In this document: positions 1-7,906 of the stretch, piece after piece
How positions within the stretch are numbered: position 1 is the first letter of the stretch
Layout: each line of letters starts with the position of its first letter
NCBI GenBank assembly: GCA_016735395.1
Contig: JAERRO010000004.1
Coordinates: 1 to 32,423, forward strand
Length of the DNA stretch: 32,423 nucleotides
DNA from: Alphaproteobacteria bacterium
GTDB taxonomy: Bacteria; Pseudomonadota; Alphaproteobacteria; Rs-D84; JAERRO01
Direction: 5' to 3'
Program-made: the position numbers and the translations under genes
The notes under the pieces: generated by a model
The model's database searches: none
What the model was told of the DNA's origin: nothing
Seen by the model: the letters and a program-made list of their open reading frames with translations, nothing else

Positions 1-2
1 TT

Positions 3-362
3 TATTTTAATAAGGAAACTACTCTCTCATATTTTAAAGTGCCTGTTAATACAGAATTCGGGCCAGAAAACAAAGATAAATATGTTGTATCTATACAGGC
101 AGAGAAAACTTCTTGGATAAAAGTCGAGAATACACTATCTCAAGAGATAATTTTTTCTCGTCTGTTAGAGCAGGGGAGTGTGTACTATGCTCCGTTAGAA
201 AAAAACCTAGCAGTTAGTGTCCCTCAAGGTGGACTAATTTCTGTTTATTTTAGTCGAGATTTTATCGGTGAATTAGGTAGCGAAGATATGCTAACCCATA
301 AAATACCGCTTGAACAAAATGCTGTTCGACTACATAAAAGCGAAGACGGTACAGTCGAATGA
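3..362 (+). CDS. rodZ: RodZ-like protein, C-terminal DUF4115 domain (5' end outside window)
   Basis: The reading frame is open from the window edge, so only the C-terminal ~119 residues are visible. They look like the periplasmic DUF4115 domain found at the end of alphaproteobacterial RodZ-like helix-turn-helix membrane proteins: a beta-rich stretch with TSWIKVEN, then FSRLLEQGSVYYAP, then a Gly-rich turn. RodZ links MreB to the cell-wall elongation machinery; the cytoplasmic HTH and the membrane segment would lie upstream of the window. The stop codon overlaps the hisS start (ATGA), so the two are translationally coupled. In many Alphaproteobacteria ispG lies between rodZ and hisS; here it is absent. 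The family call rests on a short domain only. Confidence 0.65.
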   Translation, partial: YFNKETTLSYFKVPVNTEFGPENKDKYVVSIQAEKTSWIKVENTLSQEIIFSRLLEQGSVYYAPLEKNLAVSVPQGGLISVYFSRDFIGELGSEDMLTHKIPLEQNAVRLHKSEDGTVE

Positions 363-1747
363 TCGACAAAATAATGACGGTCCCGCTGTCGGGATTTAAA
401 GATAGATTACCGAACGAGGCTATCGTTTTGGATAGAATATTTTCTAACATAAAAAAATCTTTTATGAGATTCGGGTTTGCCCCTATTGAAACTCCTATGA
501 TAGAGAGAAAAGCTATTTTATGTTCGAACACGAATACCGATGTAAAAAAGCAGATATTTAACATAGAAGATAAAGATGCAGGATTAAGGTTCGATCAAAC
601 TATACCGTTAGCAAGATATATTATAAATAATAAAAACGAGATTCCGTTACCGGGGTTACTATTTCAAATTGGAAAGGTCTTTAGAGGAGAACGGCCACAA
701 TCTGGGAGGCTCCGTGAATTTTATCAATGTGATTACGATATTATAAGTACCTCTACACCTATAGATGAACAATTAAAACAAGATGCTTATACCATAAATT
801 TAGGGATCGTTGCCTTTGTAAATGTACTAAATTTAAAACAACTAGATAAGTTGATACAAGACCGTGATATCGCTTTAGATGTTAACAATATAGCGATATA
901 TTTTTTAATATTTGATATATTAAATATCAAGGATAATGACACTCGAGAAAAAATACTGATTGCTATAGATAAAACCGATTATGTTTCCAAAGATACTTTT
1001 ACAGATATAAATTTAGATGAAAATAGTATAATGATTTTAGAAAAATTTTCTAATATAAAATTCGACTTTTTAGGTTCCGATATCAAAACACATTTCGAGC
1101 CTTTATTAAAACTTCTAGGCGATAACAAAGAAATTATAACAATTATAGATAATTTTACAAAGTTGCAAAAGATTTTGTCTACCTACAGAGACATCAATTT
1201 AGGCGACGATAAAATTTCTCGGTCTATAAAATCTTCTTTTGATAAGATAAAATTTTCAGGAAAATTGGTTCGCGGGCAATCGTACTATAGCGGGATAGTC
1301 TTCGAAGGCAAAATAGACTCGTTAAAATCGTCTGTATTAGGGGGAGGGCGATATAATAAACTCACAGAAAATTTAGATCCTAAAACAAAATTAGAAGGAG
1401 TCGGGGCTTCGTTAGGTATCTCTAGAGTCTTCGAATATATATCTAATAAAATTACTGGAGAACAAGTTTCGAGTCCTATATTATTATTTTGCGAGTATGA
1501 GGATAACGATATTTTATTAAAAATTCAGAAAGATCTAAAAATGTGTAATACTAAAATTTTCTTCAGTACAGATTTTAACAAAATGTTGAAGTATATAAAG
1601 AATGAAGTTAGCATTAATGTCGTGATTATATCTAAAAAATGTTCTACCGATGAATGTCAATTCGCGACTGTTAGTAATGGGAAAATCGTTGAACGAGAAA
1701 CATTGCCTATTAAAGATATAGAAAAATATATTATGAGAGATACATAA
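359..1747 (+). CDS. hisS: Histidyl-tRNA synthetase
   Basis: Class II synthetase of 462 residues that charges tRNA-His in the cytoplasm. Motif 2 is near residues 108-125 (FRGERPQSGRLREF), the histidine-binding HisA motif is LVRGQSYYSG (303-312), LGGGRYNKL follows at 327-335, and motif 3 is GASLGISRVFE (349-359) with the expected Arg. An alpha/beta anticodon-binding domain follows from about residue 372 to the end. The presence of both the HisA motif and the anticodon domain argues for a true HisRS and against HisZ, the paralogue that only regulates HisG. The start ATG overlaps the upstream stop codon, and prfA begins 2 nt after the stop, so this is an operon. Confidence 0.92.
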   Translation: MIDKIMTVPLSGFKDRLPNEAIVLDRIFSNIKKSFMRFGFAPIETPMIERKAILCSNTNTDVKKQIFNIEDKDAGLRFDQTIPLARYIINNKNEIPLPGLLFQIGKVFRGERPQSGRLREFYQCDYDIISTSTPIDEQLKQDAYTINLGIVAFVNVLNLKQLDKLIQDRDIALDVNNIAIYFLIFDILNIKDNDTREKILIAIDKTDYVSKDTFTDINLDENSIMILEKFSNIKFDFLGSDIKTHFEPLLKLLGDNKEIITIIDNFTKLQKILSTYRDINLGDDKISRSIKSSFDKIKFSGKLVRGQSYYSGIVFEGKIDSLKSSVLGGGRYNKLTENLDPKTKLEGVGASLGISRVFEYISNKITGEQVSSPILLFCEYEDNDILLKIQKDLKMCNTKIFFSTDFNKMLKYIKNEVSINVVIISKKCSTDECQFATVSNGKIVERETLPIKDIEKYIMRDT

Positions 1748-1749
1748 AT

Positions 1750-2865
1750 ATGGATATCGATATAAAAATTTTAACAAATTTAGTTACAAGATTTGAGGAA
1801 TTAGAGAAATCAGTTTCTACATCCGACGGCTATGGCAATACTAGACAGATGCGGGAATATAAAAAACTCTCGTCTAAAATTCCTGCTGTACAAAAATATA
1901 TAGACGGTTTCGCAGATTTAACAGAACTTCAAGAAATAGTAGACGACAAAAGAACAGAAGTAGAACTACTAGAGTTAGCGAAGGACGAGATAGACGAATT
2001 AAGCGAAGAACTGAAGAGACAAGGGGAGGTATTAAAAATTTCTCTCTTACCCGACGATCCGATAGACGAAAATAATGTCATCATAGAGATTCGTGCTGGA
2101 ACAGGAGGTTCGGAGGCAGGATTGTTTGCTAAAGATCTCTTTTCTATGTATACAACCTTTGGAACGAAGAACGGTTTTGAGGTAGAGCTAATTCAATATA
2201 TGGACGATGAAACTGGGTTAGGATCTTTACGGGAGGCCTCTTTTATAATGAGAAAAAAGGATGCTTATAAAATGTTGAAGTTCGAAGGCGGAACTCACCG
2301 TGTTCAACGAGTACCGAAAACAGAAAATTCTGGAAGAATTCATACTAGCGCAGCGACTGTAGTCATCATTCCGGAAATTACTAACGATGATATACTGGAA
2401 ATTAGTGAAAAAGATCTAAGAGTAGATACTTTCCGTGCAAGTGGAGCAGGCGGGCAAAGTGTTCAGAAAACTAATAGTGCCATTAGATTGACTCATATAC
2501 CGACCGGTATAGTCGTCCAATGTCAAGATGAACGATCTCAAATACAAAACAAGGCCAAAGCTTTAGTCGTTTTAAAGTCTAAAATCTTTAAAGAACAGGA
2601 AGTTAGAAAGAAAAAGAGTTTAGACGATACTAGAAAAAAACAGGTCGGGACTGGTGATAGAAGTGAAAAGATTAGAACTTATAATTTTCCGGAAAAACGT
2701 GTCACAGATCACAGAATTAACTTCGTAATTTATCAATTAGAGGATGTCTTAAATGGCGGTAAGTCTCTAAATATTATACTGGAGGCTCTTCAGGATAGAG
2801 ATAAAATTAACCGACTAGAAAATTTTGATATATCGGATTTATTTATAACACATAATGACAAATAA
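1750..2865 (+). CDS. prfA: Peptide chain release factor 1
   Basis: RF1 of 371 residues, recognising UAG and UAA and releasing the finished protein from the ribosome. The tripeptide anticodon PxT is PKT at 189-191, inside RVQRVPKTENSGRIHTS; this marks RF1 rather than RF2, which has SPF. The catalytic GGQ is at 234-236 in RASGAGGQSVQKTNSAIR, followed by the conserved CQDERSQ. The length is normal for the family. The gene starts 2 nt after hisS and its last 11 nt overlap tadA. PrmC, which methylates the GGQ glutamine and commonly follows prfA, is not next to it. Confidence 0.96.
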   Translation: MDIDIKILTNLVTRFEELEKSVSTSDGYGNTRQMREYKKLSSKIPAVQKYIDGFADLTELQEIVDDKRTEVELLELAKDEIDELSEELKRQGEVLKISLLPDDPIDENNVIIEIRAGTGGSEAGLFAKDLFSMYTTFGTKNGFEVELIQYMDDETGLGSLREASFIMRKKDAYKMLKFEGGTHRVQRVPKTENSGRIHTSAATVVIIPEITNDDILEISEKDLRVDTFRASGAGGQSVQKTNSAIRLTHIPTGIVVQCQDERSQIQNKAKALVVLKSKIFKEQEVRKKKSLDDTRKKQVGTGDRSEKIRTYNFPEKRVTDHRINFVIYQLEDVLNGGKSLNIILEALQDRDKINRLENFDISDLFITHNDK

Positions 2866-3361
2866 GTCGTTTAATTCGTCTATTGATCTGATGAATTATG
2901 TGTATCATCGTGCCTATAAATTGTCTAAAGTGTTGAATTGTAAAGAAATTCCTATATATTGTGTCATCGCAAAATTTGATAAAAGGTCTAACTCGTATAA
3001 AGTCATCGTAGAATCGTCTAATAAAATTGAAACAGACAATTGTTCTATAAAACATGCGGAGATTGTCTGTATTCTAGAGATATTTAAGCTCAAAAGTATA
3101 CGATTTCTAGACGAATATGATATCTTTGTGTCTTTAGAACCTTGTATGATGTGTGCTAGTACTATTTCTTATGCTAGGTTAAAATCGATCCACTTTTACG
3201 AGTTCAATAATGAAGGAGGTTTCTACTCATCTAAAAATCCTCTTTTCTTAACACAGAAACATTTGTTCAGACCCAAGATAATTATACACAAAGTCCAAAA
3301 ATCCAAATCGTATAAGTGTCAAAATATTATCAAGATATTTTTTAAAAAGATAAGAGGCTAG
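2855..3361 (+). CDS. tadA: tRNA-specific adenosine deaminase
   Basis: Zinc deaminase of 168 residues. In this family TadA converts A34 to inosine in tRNA-Arg(ACG). The active site is visible: HAE with H67 as zinc ligand and E69 as proton shuttle, and PCMMC with C97 and C100 as further ligands. The C-terminal stretch (Phe-Phe-Lys-Lys-x-Arg near the end) matches the TadA C-terminal helix. The ATG lies inside the prfA 3' end, an 11-nt overlap, implying coupled translation. The position directly after prfA is the one prmC usually holds. A cytidine or guanine deaminase is less likely because of the TadA-type tail. Confidence 0.85.
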   Translation: MTNKSFNSSIDLMNYVYHRAYKLSKVLNCKEIPIYCVIAKFDKRSNSYKVIVESSNKIETDNCSIKHAEIVCILEIFKLKSIRFLDEYDIFVSLEPCMMCASTISYARLKSIHFYEFNNEGGFYSSKNPLFLTQKHLFRPKIIIHKVQKSKSYKCQNIIKIFFKKIRG

Positions 3362-3362
3362 C

Positions 3363-3626
3363 ATGTGTATAATAAATTATGATCCAAAGTATCCATAATA
3401 TATATTATGCGAAATAGAGACAACCGCTAGATTGTCATTTTCCCCATGGAAGAAATCCTGGAAGTATCGTACAAAAGATACGACTCGGCTCTATAATACT
3501 GAAGACTACCAGAAAGTGTTATTGTACGGGGATCAAGATAAAGGCTTTTATGTTTCTAAAAATTTACAGTTTAACGGCATATATATCGGTTCTAGTTTAT
3601 ACTTAGATTTTCAAAATTACTGTTAA
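3363..3626 (+). pseudogene. Broken or spurious small ORF after tadA (in-frame stop at codon 12)
   Basis: An ATG sits 1 nt after the tadA stop, preceded by an AGAGG ribosome-binding site with good spacing. It encodes MCIINYDPKYP and stops at TAA (3396-3398). The same frame then stays open to 3626, giving 87 codons in all; the later part could restart at TTG 3432. The second part is rich in Lys, Tyr and Trp (for example SFSPWKKSWKYR) and matches no family I know. It may be a decayed gene, a sequencing error at the stop, or chance. The rest of the gap up to alaS (3627-3750) holds no convincing gene; it has a weak TTCG/CGAA hairpin followed by a T run near 3709-3725. Confidence 0.3.
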
Positions 3627-3726
3627 AATATGGCTACTAACTCGTCGGCGATGGAATTTAACTAAAATTTATCAAATATGTTCTGCTTTCAGAGGTATAT
3701 TTTTTTCGTCGTCGAAGATTTTTTTC

Positions 3727-3753
3727 TAACCTTTTGAACTTTAACGATATTTA
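3727..3753. repeat. 27-bp perfect direct repeat, copy 1 (covers the alaS stop codon)
   Basis: This 27-bp stretch is identical to 4023-4049, 296 bp away inside alaS; flanking bases differ on both sides. Copy 1 straddles the 3' end of alaS and provides its TAA stop (3751-3753 on the minus strand). The two copies are in different reading frames relative to alaS. Confidence 0.9.
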
Positions 3754-6453
3754 GTCTTCAACAGATATAGTCATATGAGATAAATCTCCTATAGATTTTA
3801 TGATAAGGTCTAGGTCAATTTTTTTATTGTAGTTGCCGATCCAGAGGTTATTATGCCCTCCTCCTTTGATTTCTTGAAATATTTCTTTAATTTTACCTAT
3901 TATCATATTAAATCTTTCTTCAGAACTGTCTCTATTGGCTATTACCCCTATCGTTTTATCGCATATAGATATGATTATATTGTCCTCTTTAGTGTCTAGT
4001 TTTTCTTGCAAAAACCGTCTCATAACCTTTTGAACTTTAACGATATTTACATATTCTTGTGAGAGGTTAAATAATACAATTTTATGATTATCTAGATGTA
4101 TTTCTTTAGCTTCTAATGACATAACTTTGAACCTTAGATCGTCTATCTCTCTATCGTTAATTTTGTTTTCGTCGATTATAAATTTTAATTTGTCTAGTGT
4201 ATTGTCGTGAGTAGATTTCAAAAGTCTTCTTACATCGTTCTCCTGTTCTATGGTGTTACGGCAAAATTCTATCGCTTTTTCATTAAACAGGCATTCTATT
4301 CTTCGGATTCCTTTGCTTATGGATCTTTCACTCACTATTTTGAAAAGTCCTATTTCTCCAGTAGATTTGACATGAGTTCCACCGCATAACATTGTAGCTA
4401 TTAAATTTTCTTCGTCGAACTTTTTAAAACCTAGTATTCTTATATTGTCCGTATCGTATTTTTCATTGGCGAGCATCAAAGCACCTAATTTTTCTGCCTC
4501 TTTTACTGAACTTACCGTCTTCGTTTCTACATGGTAGTCAGAGGTTATAAATTTATTGACTCCGTCTTCTATTTTATATATTTCTTTTTGAGTTAGTGCC
4601 GAGTTGTGATTAAAATCGAATCTTATTTCGCCGTCACCGATAAAAGAGCCCTTCTGTTCTACGGTCTCTCCTAGTTCTTTCATCAATGTATATAACAAAA
4701 TGTGTGTCCCAGTATGAGAAGCTTCGACACGATTTCTAAAGTCTTTGTTTATATTTACAGATACCGTCTTATCTAAAATTTTGTCATCTGTTTTTATATT
4801 AAATTTTCCGAGGTGAACGAAAACTTCTTTAGATAGGTCTCCATATTTTTGCACATCGGAGACTTCGAACTTAAAATTCTCGTTCTCTATGATACCGATG
4901 TCAGCAATTTGTCCTCCACTTTCTGCATAGAATACCGTTTTATTTAGTATTACAGAGTATTCTTTTTCTGCATCGATTTTATGGAGATCTTCGTCTTTTA
5001 TATTTTGTCCGTCTATATCGAATATATAGAGTATCTTCGAAGTAATAGAATTTTGAGTATATCCTAAAAATTCTGTAGAATTTTTTTGCGATAACTGTTT
5101 AAACATTGTGTCGTCTTTAATTTTCACTTTAGAACTATCTTTAGACAGTCTTTTTTGCTTTTGCATCATTTTATTGAAGGCATCTATATCTACGGTTTTA
5201 TTTTTTTCTCTTAATATATCTTTAGTCACATCTAGAGGGAAACCGAATGTGTCGTATAGTTTGAAGGCACTTTCTCCTGAGAATATAGAAGACTGCGGGG
5301 GTATCAATTTTATCTCTTCTTCTAATAGTAGAATACCTTTTGACATAGTCTTTTTAAAAGATTTTTCTTCGTCTAAAACATACTCATAAATTTGAGTTTT
5401 CCTAGATATCAGTTCACTATAACGACCTCCCATTAGGTCTCCTACACTAGAACAGATATTATATAAAAACGGATCTGTTATACCTAATTTGAAACCGTAG
5501 CGGATAGCTCTACGGATTATCCTTCGTAATACATAACCTCTTCCCTCGTTAGAAGGGACTATGCCGTCTGCTATCATAAAACTAATTGCTCTAGAATGAT
5601 CTGCTATTATCTTCAAGGCGGTCTTTTCTTCTTCCTCTTGAAATTTACTATTACTGTATTTAGGTACTATTTTACCTTTAATTTTTTCTATTAAATCTGT
5701 GAACAGAGATGTATCAAAGTTACTATTTTTTCCTTGTAAAACAGAAGCTATCCTCTCTAGTCCCATTCCTGTGTCTACCGATGGAAATTTTAGAGGTTCT
5801 AACTTTCCGCTCTCGAGTCTATTATATTGTATAAAAACTAAATTCCAGATCTCTGTATACCTTCCTAGATCTTCGTCTTTAGTTCCCGGTTTATCTCCCG
5901 GTATACCCTCACCGTAATCGTAGAAAATTTCTGTACTAGGTCCACACACACCGAACTCTCCTGCTGACCAAAAATTGTCTTCTCCTAAACGGATGATATC
6001 GCTGTCGTTAAGTCCAGCGACTTTACTCCATAATTTCGCAGATTCGTCGTCAGTATGGTGAACAGTTACTAGTAGTCTATCTTTGTCTAGTTTTAGTTCT
6101 TTCGTTAGAAAATTCCAGGCATAAACTATTGCTTCTTCTTTAAAGTAGTCGCCGAACGACCAGTTCCCTAGCATCTCGAAAAATGTATGATGCCGAGAGG
6201 TAAATCCTACATTTTCTAGGTCGTTATGTTTACCCCCTGCCCTCAAACATTTTTGACAAGAAGCTACTCTGTTACTTCGAGGAGTTTCTACACCGAGAAA
6301 AAGGTCTTTAAATGGGACCATTCCTGAGTTGACGAATAATAAACTATCGTCATTTTGTGGGGTTAGAGGGACTGAATCTAAAATTTTGTGATCTAATTTT
6401 TCGAAGAAAGATAAGAACCTCTCCCTGATTTCTTCATAACTATTTTCTATCAT
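3751..6453 (-). CDS. alaS: Alanyl-tRNA synthetase
   Basis: AlaRS of 900 residues (E. coli 876). The class II aminoacylation core is at the N-terminus with RAGGKHNDLENVG and HHTFFEMLGNWSFGDYF at 71-103. The editing domain that removes mischarged Ser and Gly has its zinc site: HTGTH near 578-582 and CGGTH near 688. A C-Ala domain follows, containing GGGHNNLWIG near the C-terminus. The gene stands alone on the minus strand, diverging from the amidase gene, and has its own promoter. The 3' end is odd: the stop codon lies in a 27-bp duplicate of internal alaS sequence, so the last residues may not be ancestral. The core call is certain. Confidence 0.97.
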   Translation of the reverse strand: MIENSYEEIRERFLSFFEKLDHKILDSVPLTPQNDDSLLFVNSGMVPFKDLFLGVETPRSNRVASCQKCLRAGGKHNDLENVGFTSRHHTFFEMLGNWSFGDYFKEEAIVYAWNFLTKELKLDKDRLLVTVHHTDDESAKLWSKVAGLNDSDIIRLGEDNFWSAGEFGVCGPSTEIFYDYGEGIPGDKPGTKDEDLGRYTEIWNLVFIQYNRLESGKLEPLKFPSVDTGMGLERIASVLQGKNSNFDTSLFTDLIEKIKGKIVPKYSNSKFQEEEEKTALKIIADHSRAISFMIADGIVPSNEGRGYVLRRIIRRAIRYGFKLGITDPFLYNICSSVGDLMGGRYSELISRKTQIYEYVLDEEKSFKKTMSKGILLLEEEIKLIPPQSSIFSGESAFKLYDTFGFPLDVTKDILREKNKTVDIDAFNKMMQKQKRLSKDSSKVKIKDDTMFKQLSQKNSTEFLGYTQNSITSKILYIFDIDGQNIKDEDLHKIDAEKEYSVILNKTVFYAESGGQIADIGIIENENFKFEVSDVQKYGDLSKEVFVHLGKFNIKTDDKILDKTVSVNINKDFRNRVEASHTGTHILLYTLMKELGETVEQKGSFIGDGEIRFDFNHNSALTQKEIYKIEDGVNKFITSDYHVETKTVSSVKEAEKLGALMLANEKYDTDNIRILGFKKFDEENLIATMLCGGTHVKSTGEIGLFKIVSERSISKGIRRIECLFNEKAIEFCRNTIEQENDVRRLLKSTHDNTLDKLKFIIDENKINDREIDDLRFKVMSLEAKEIHLDNHKIVLFNLSQEYVNIVKVQKVMRRFLQEKLDTKEDNIIISICDKTIGVIANRDSSEERFNMIIGKIKEIFQEIKGGGHNNLWIGNYNKKIDLDLIIKSIGDLSHMTISVED
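4023..4049. repeat. 27-bp perfect direct repeat, copy 2 (inside alaS)
   Basis: Second copy of the 27-bp repeat, inside alaS, where it encodes part of VNIVKVQKVM. This is presumably the source copy, since it lies within continuous coding sequence. Confidence 0.9.
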
Positions 6454-6475
6454 CTGTTAGCCTTATGATTAAAAG

Positions 6476-6504
6476 ATTTTACCATAATATCGGACTTTTT
6501 GCAA
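6476..6504 (-). promoter_or_regulatory. Predicted sigma-70 promoter of alaS
   Basis: On the minus strand: -35 TTGCAA (6504-6499), a 17-bp spacer, and -10 TAAAAT (6481-6476). The inferred start site lies about 16 nt before the alaS ATG. Confidence 0.55.
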
Positions 6505-6563
6505 CTATATATATAGAAGCAGATATTATAATATTTTTACACCATTTTTATCTCAAAATTTAT

Positions 6564-6592
6564 TTGTAAAGAAAGCGAATTTCTGTTATTAT
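6564..6592 (+). promoter_or_regulatory. Predicted promoter of the amidase gene, giving a leaderless mRNA
   Basis: -35 TTGTAA (6564-6569), 17-bp spacer, -10 TATTAT (6587-6592). Only 5 nt separate the -10 box from the ATG at 6598, so transcription should begin at or next to the start codon. No ribosome-binding site is present. Confidence 0.45.
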
Positions 6593-6597
6593 ATGAT

Positions 6598-7836
6598 ATG
6601 GATAAAAAATATACTAGATTAGATTTTTTGAGAAAAAGTGGAATGACGATTGGCTCTGTAGGACTAATGAGTTCTATAGTTTCCATACCTTCTATAGTAT
6701 ACGGATCTTCAAAGAATCAGTTAAAAAATATGAGATCTATGATATCGAGTGGAAATACTCTAGTATTTTTTACATCGTCTATTCACCCCAAATATAAAAT
6801 AGCTCTTTTCGAAAATCCATTGAGACTTTCTATAGACTTTTCAGGTACGGATCTAGACAAAAAGACATTTCACAAGATAACGAATTCCACTATAAAAAAT
6901 GTGAGGACTGGAAAACAGGCGAACGGAGACACTAGGGTAGTTCTAGATCTGTCTACGACTGTAATGCCTCTAAATTTGTCTACGGATGTGTTAGTTCGAA
7001 AAAGAGGAAGAAATTACGAATTAGCTATAAAATTGACAAAAGTCTCTAGAGTTGCCTTCGCGACTATGGTAGATAAATTACCAGGTATACAGAATAATAA
7101 TAATGTCGCCGAGACGAATGTGAGTCGTACATTTGCGAAAAGTAAAACTCCTAACAAATTTACTATTATAATAGATGCGGGACACGGTGGAAAAGATCCA
7201 GGGGCGGTGGGCAAAAAATATGGGACTTTAGAAAAGAATGTAACCCTCAAGGCTGCCCTATTTTTAGAACAGGAATTAAAGCAAAATAAAAAGTTTAATA
7301 TTATATTGACCCGTAAGACGGATAAATATTTGTTTTTACGGGATCGTGCAGAGATATCTAGTAAATACGATGCTCACCTATTTATATCGCTACATGCAGA
7401 TGCTAGTCCTAGTATAAAGACGAAGGGATTATCTACTTATACTTTGTCTCAGAAGGCTTCCGACGAAGAATCGGAGAAGTTAGCTCAACGAGAAAATGCC
7501 GCTGATCTCATCGGGATAACAGGTAGTTTTAAAGAATATACACCAGATCTACAAGAAGTTTTGAGTTCTCTGTCGCAGAGAAAAGTTCAAGAAGCTAGCA
7601 TAGAATTTGCTAATGCTTTTATATGGTCTGCTAAAAATCTGAAGATGCAGACACTTCCCAACCCCGTTAGATCGGCTGGTTTTGCGGTATTAAAGTCTAA
7701 TACACCGTCTACACTAATAGAGATGGGCTTTTTATCGAATGCTGACGAAGAAACTCTACTACGGAAAGACTCTCATATAAGACGACTTTGTAAAACTTTA
7801 TCTAAAACTATTTCTTCTTATGATTTTTTAACCTGA
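6598..7836 (+). CDS. amiC: N-acetylmuramoyl-L-alanine amidase (AmiC-type: AMIN + Amidase_3)
   Basis: Periplasmic zinc amidase of 412 residues that cuts the bond between MurNAc and the stem peptide, typically to separate daughter cells. An N-terminal signal (residues 1-36) resembles a Tat signal, TRLDFLRK, but the second Arg is Leu. An AMIN domain at about 52-148 would target the enzyme to peptidoglycan or the septum. The Amidase_3 domain runs from about 187 to the end: zinc ligands H196 (DAGHGG), E212 and H266 (SLHAD), and catalytic E375 (LIEMGFLSN). A long insertion between about 300 and 345 is where the autoinhibitory helix of AmiC-type enzymes lies. It diverges from alaS; grpE follows 70 nt later with its own promoter. 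Confidence 0.88.
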   Translation: MDKKYTRLDFLRKSGMTIGSVGLMSSIVSIPSIVYGSSKNQLKNMRSMISSGNTLVFFTSSIHPKYKIALFENPLRLSIDFSGTDLDKKTFHKITNSTIKNVRTGKQANGDTRVVLDLSTTVMPLNLSTDVLVRKRGRNYELAIKLTKVSRVAFATMVDKLPGIQNNNNVAETNVSRTFAKSKTPNKFTIIIDAGHGGKDPGAVGKKYGTLEKNVTLKAALFLEQELKQNKKFNIILTRKTDKYLFLRDRAEISSKYDAHLFISLHADASPSIKTKGLSTYTLSQKASDEESEKLAQRENAADLIGITGSFKEYTPDLQEVLSSLSQRKVQEASIEFANAFIWSAKNLKMQTLPNPVRSAGFAVLKSNTPSTLIEMGFLSNADEETLLRKDSHIRRLCKTLSKTISSYDFLT

Positions 7837-7846
7837 AAATTAGTAG

Positions 7847-7876
7847 TTGATTTTTTACAGATTTTACTTATATAAT
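7847..7876 (+). promoter_or_regulatory. Predicted promoter of grpE
   Basis: -35 TTGATT (7847-7852), 18-bp spacer, -10 TATAAT (7871-7876). A ribosome-binding site AAAGGG is at 7895-7900, 6 nt before the grpE ATG. I see no clear heat-shock (sigma-32) consensus and no CIRCE inverted repeat. Confidence 0.55.
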
Positions 7877-7906
7877 TAATAATCGATTACTATTAAAGGG
7901 ACTACT

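Noticed and set aside
359-1747. HisZ, the regulatory HisRS paralogue
   Set aside because: The HisA motif, motif 2 and the anticodon-binding domain are all present, which HisZ lacks.
3363-3626. Stop-codon recoding (TAA or TGA read as an amino acid)
   Set aside because: TAA, TAG and TGA all end well-recognised genes here at expected lengths (for example prfA TAA, tadA TAG, amidase TGA).
3705-3726. TTCG-TCGT-CGAA hairpin followed by a T run, as a terminator
   Set aside because: Only a 4-bp stem; too weak to call, though it might help end the tadA transcript.
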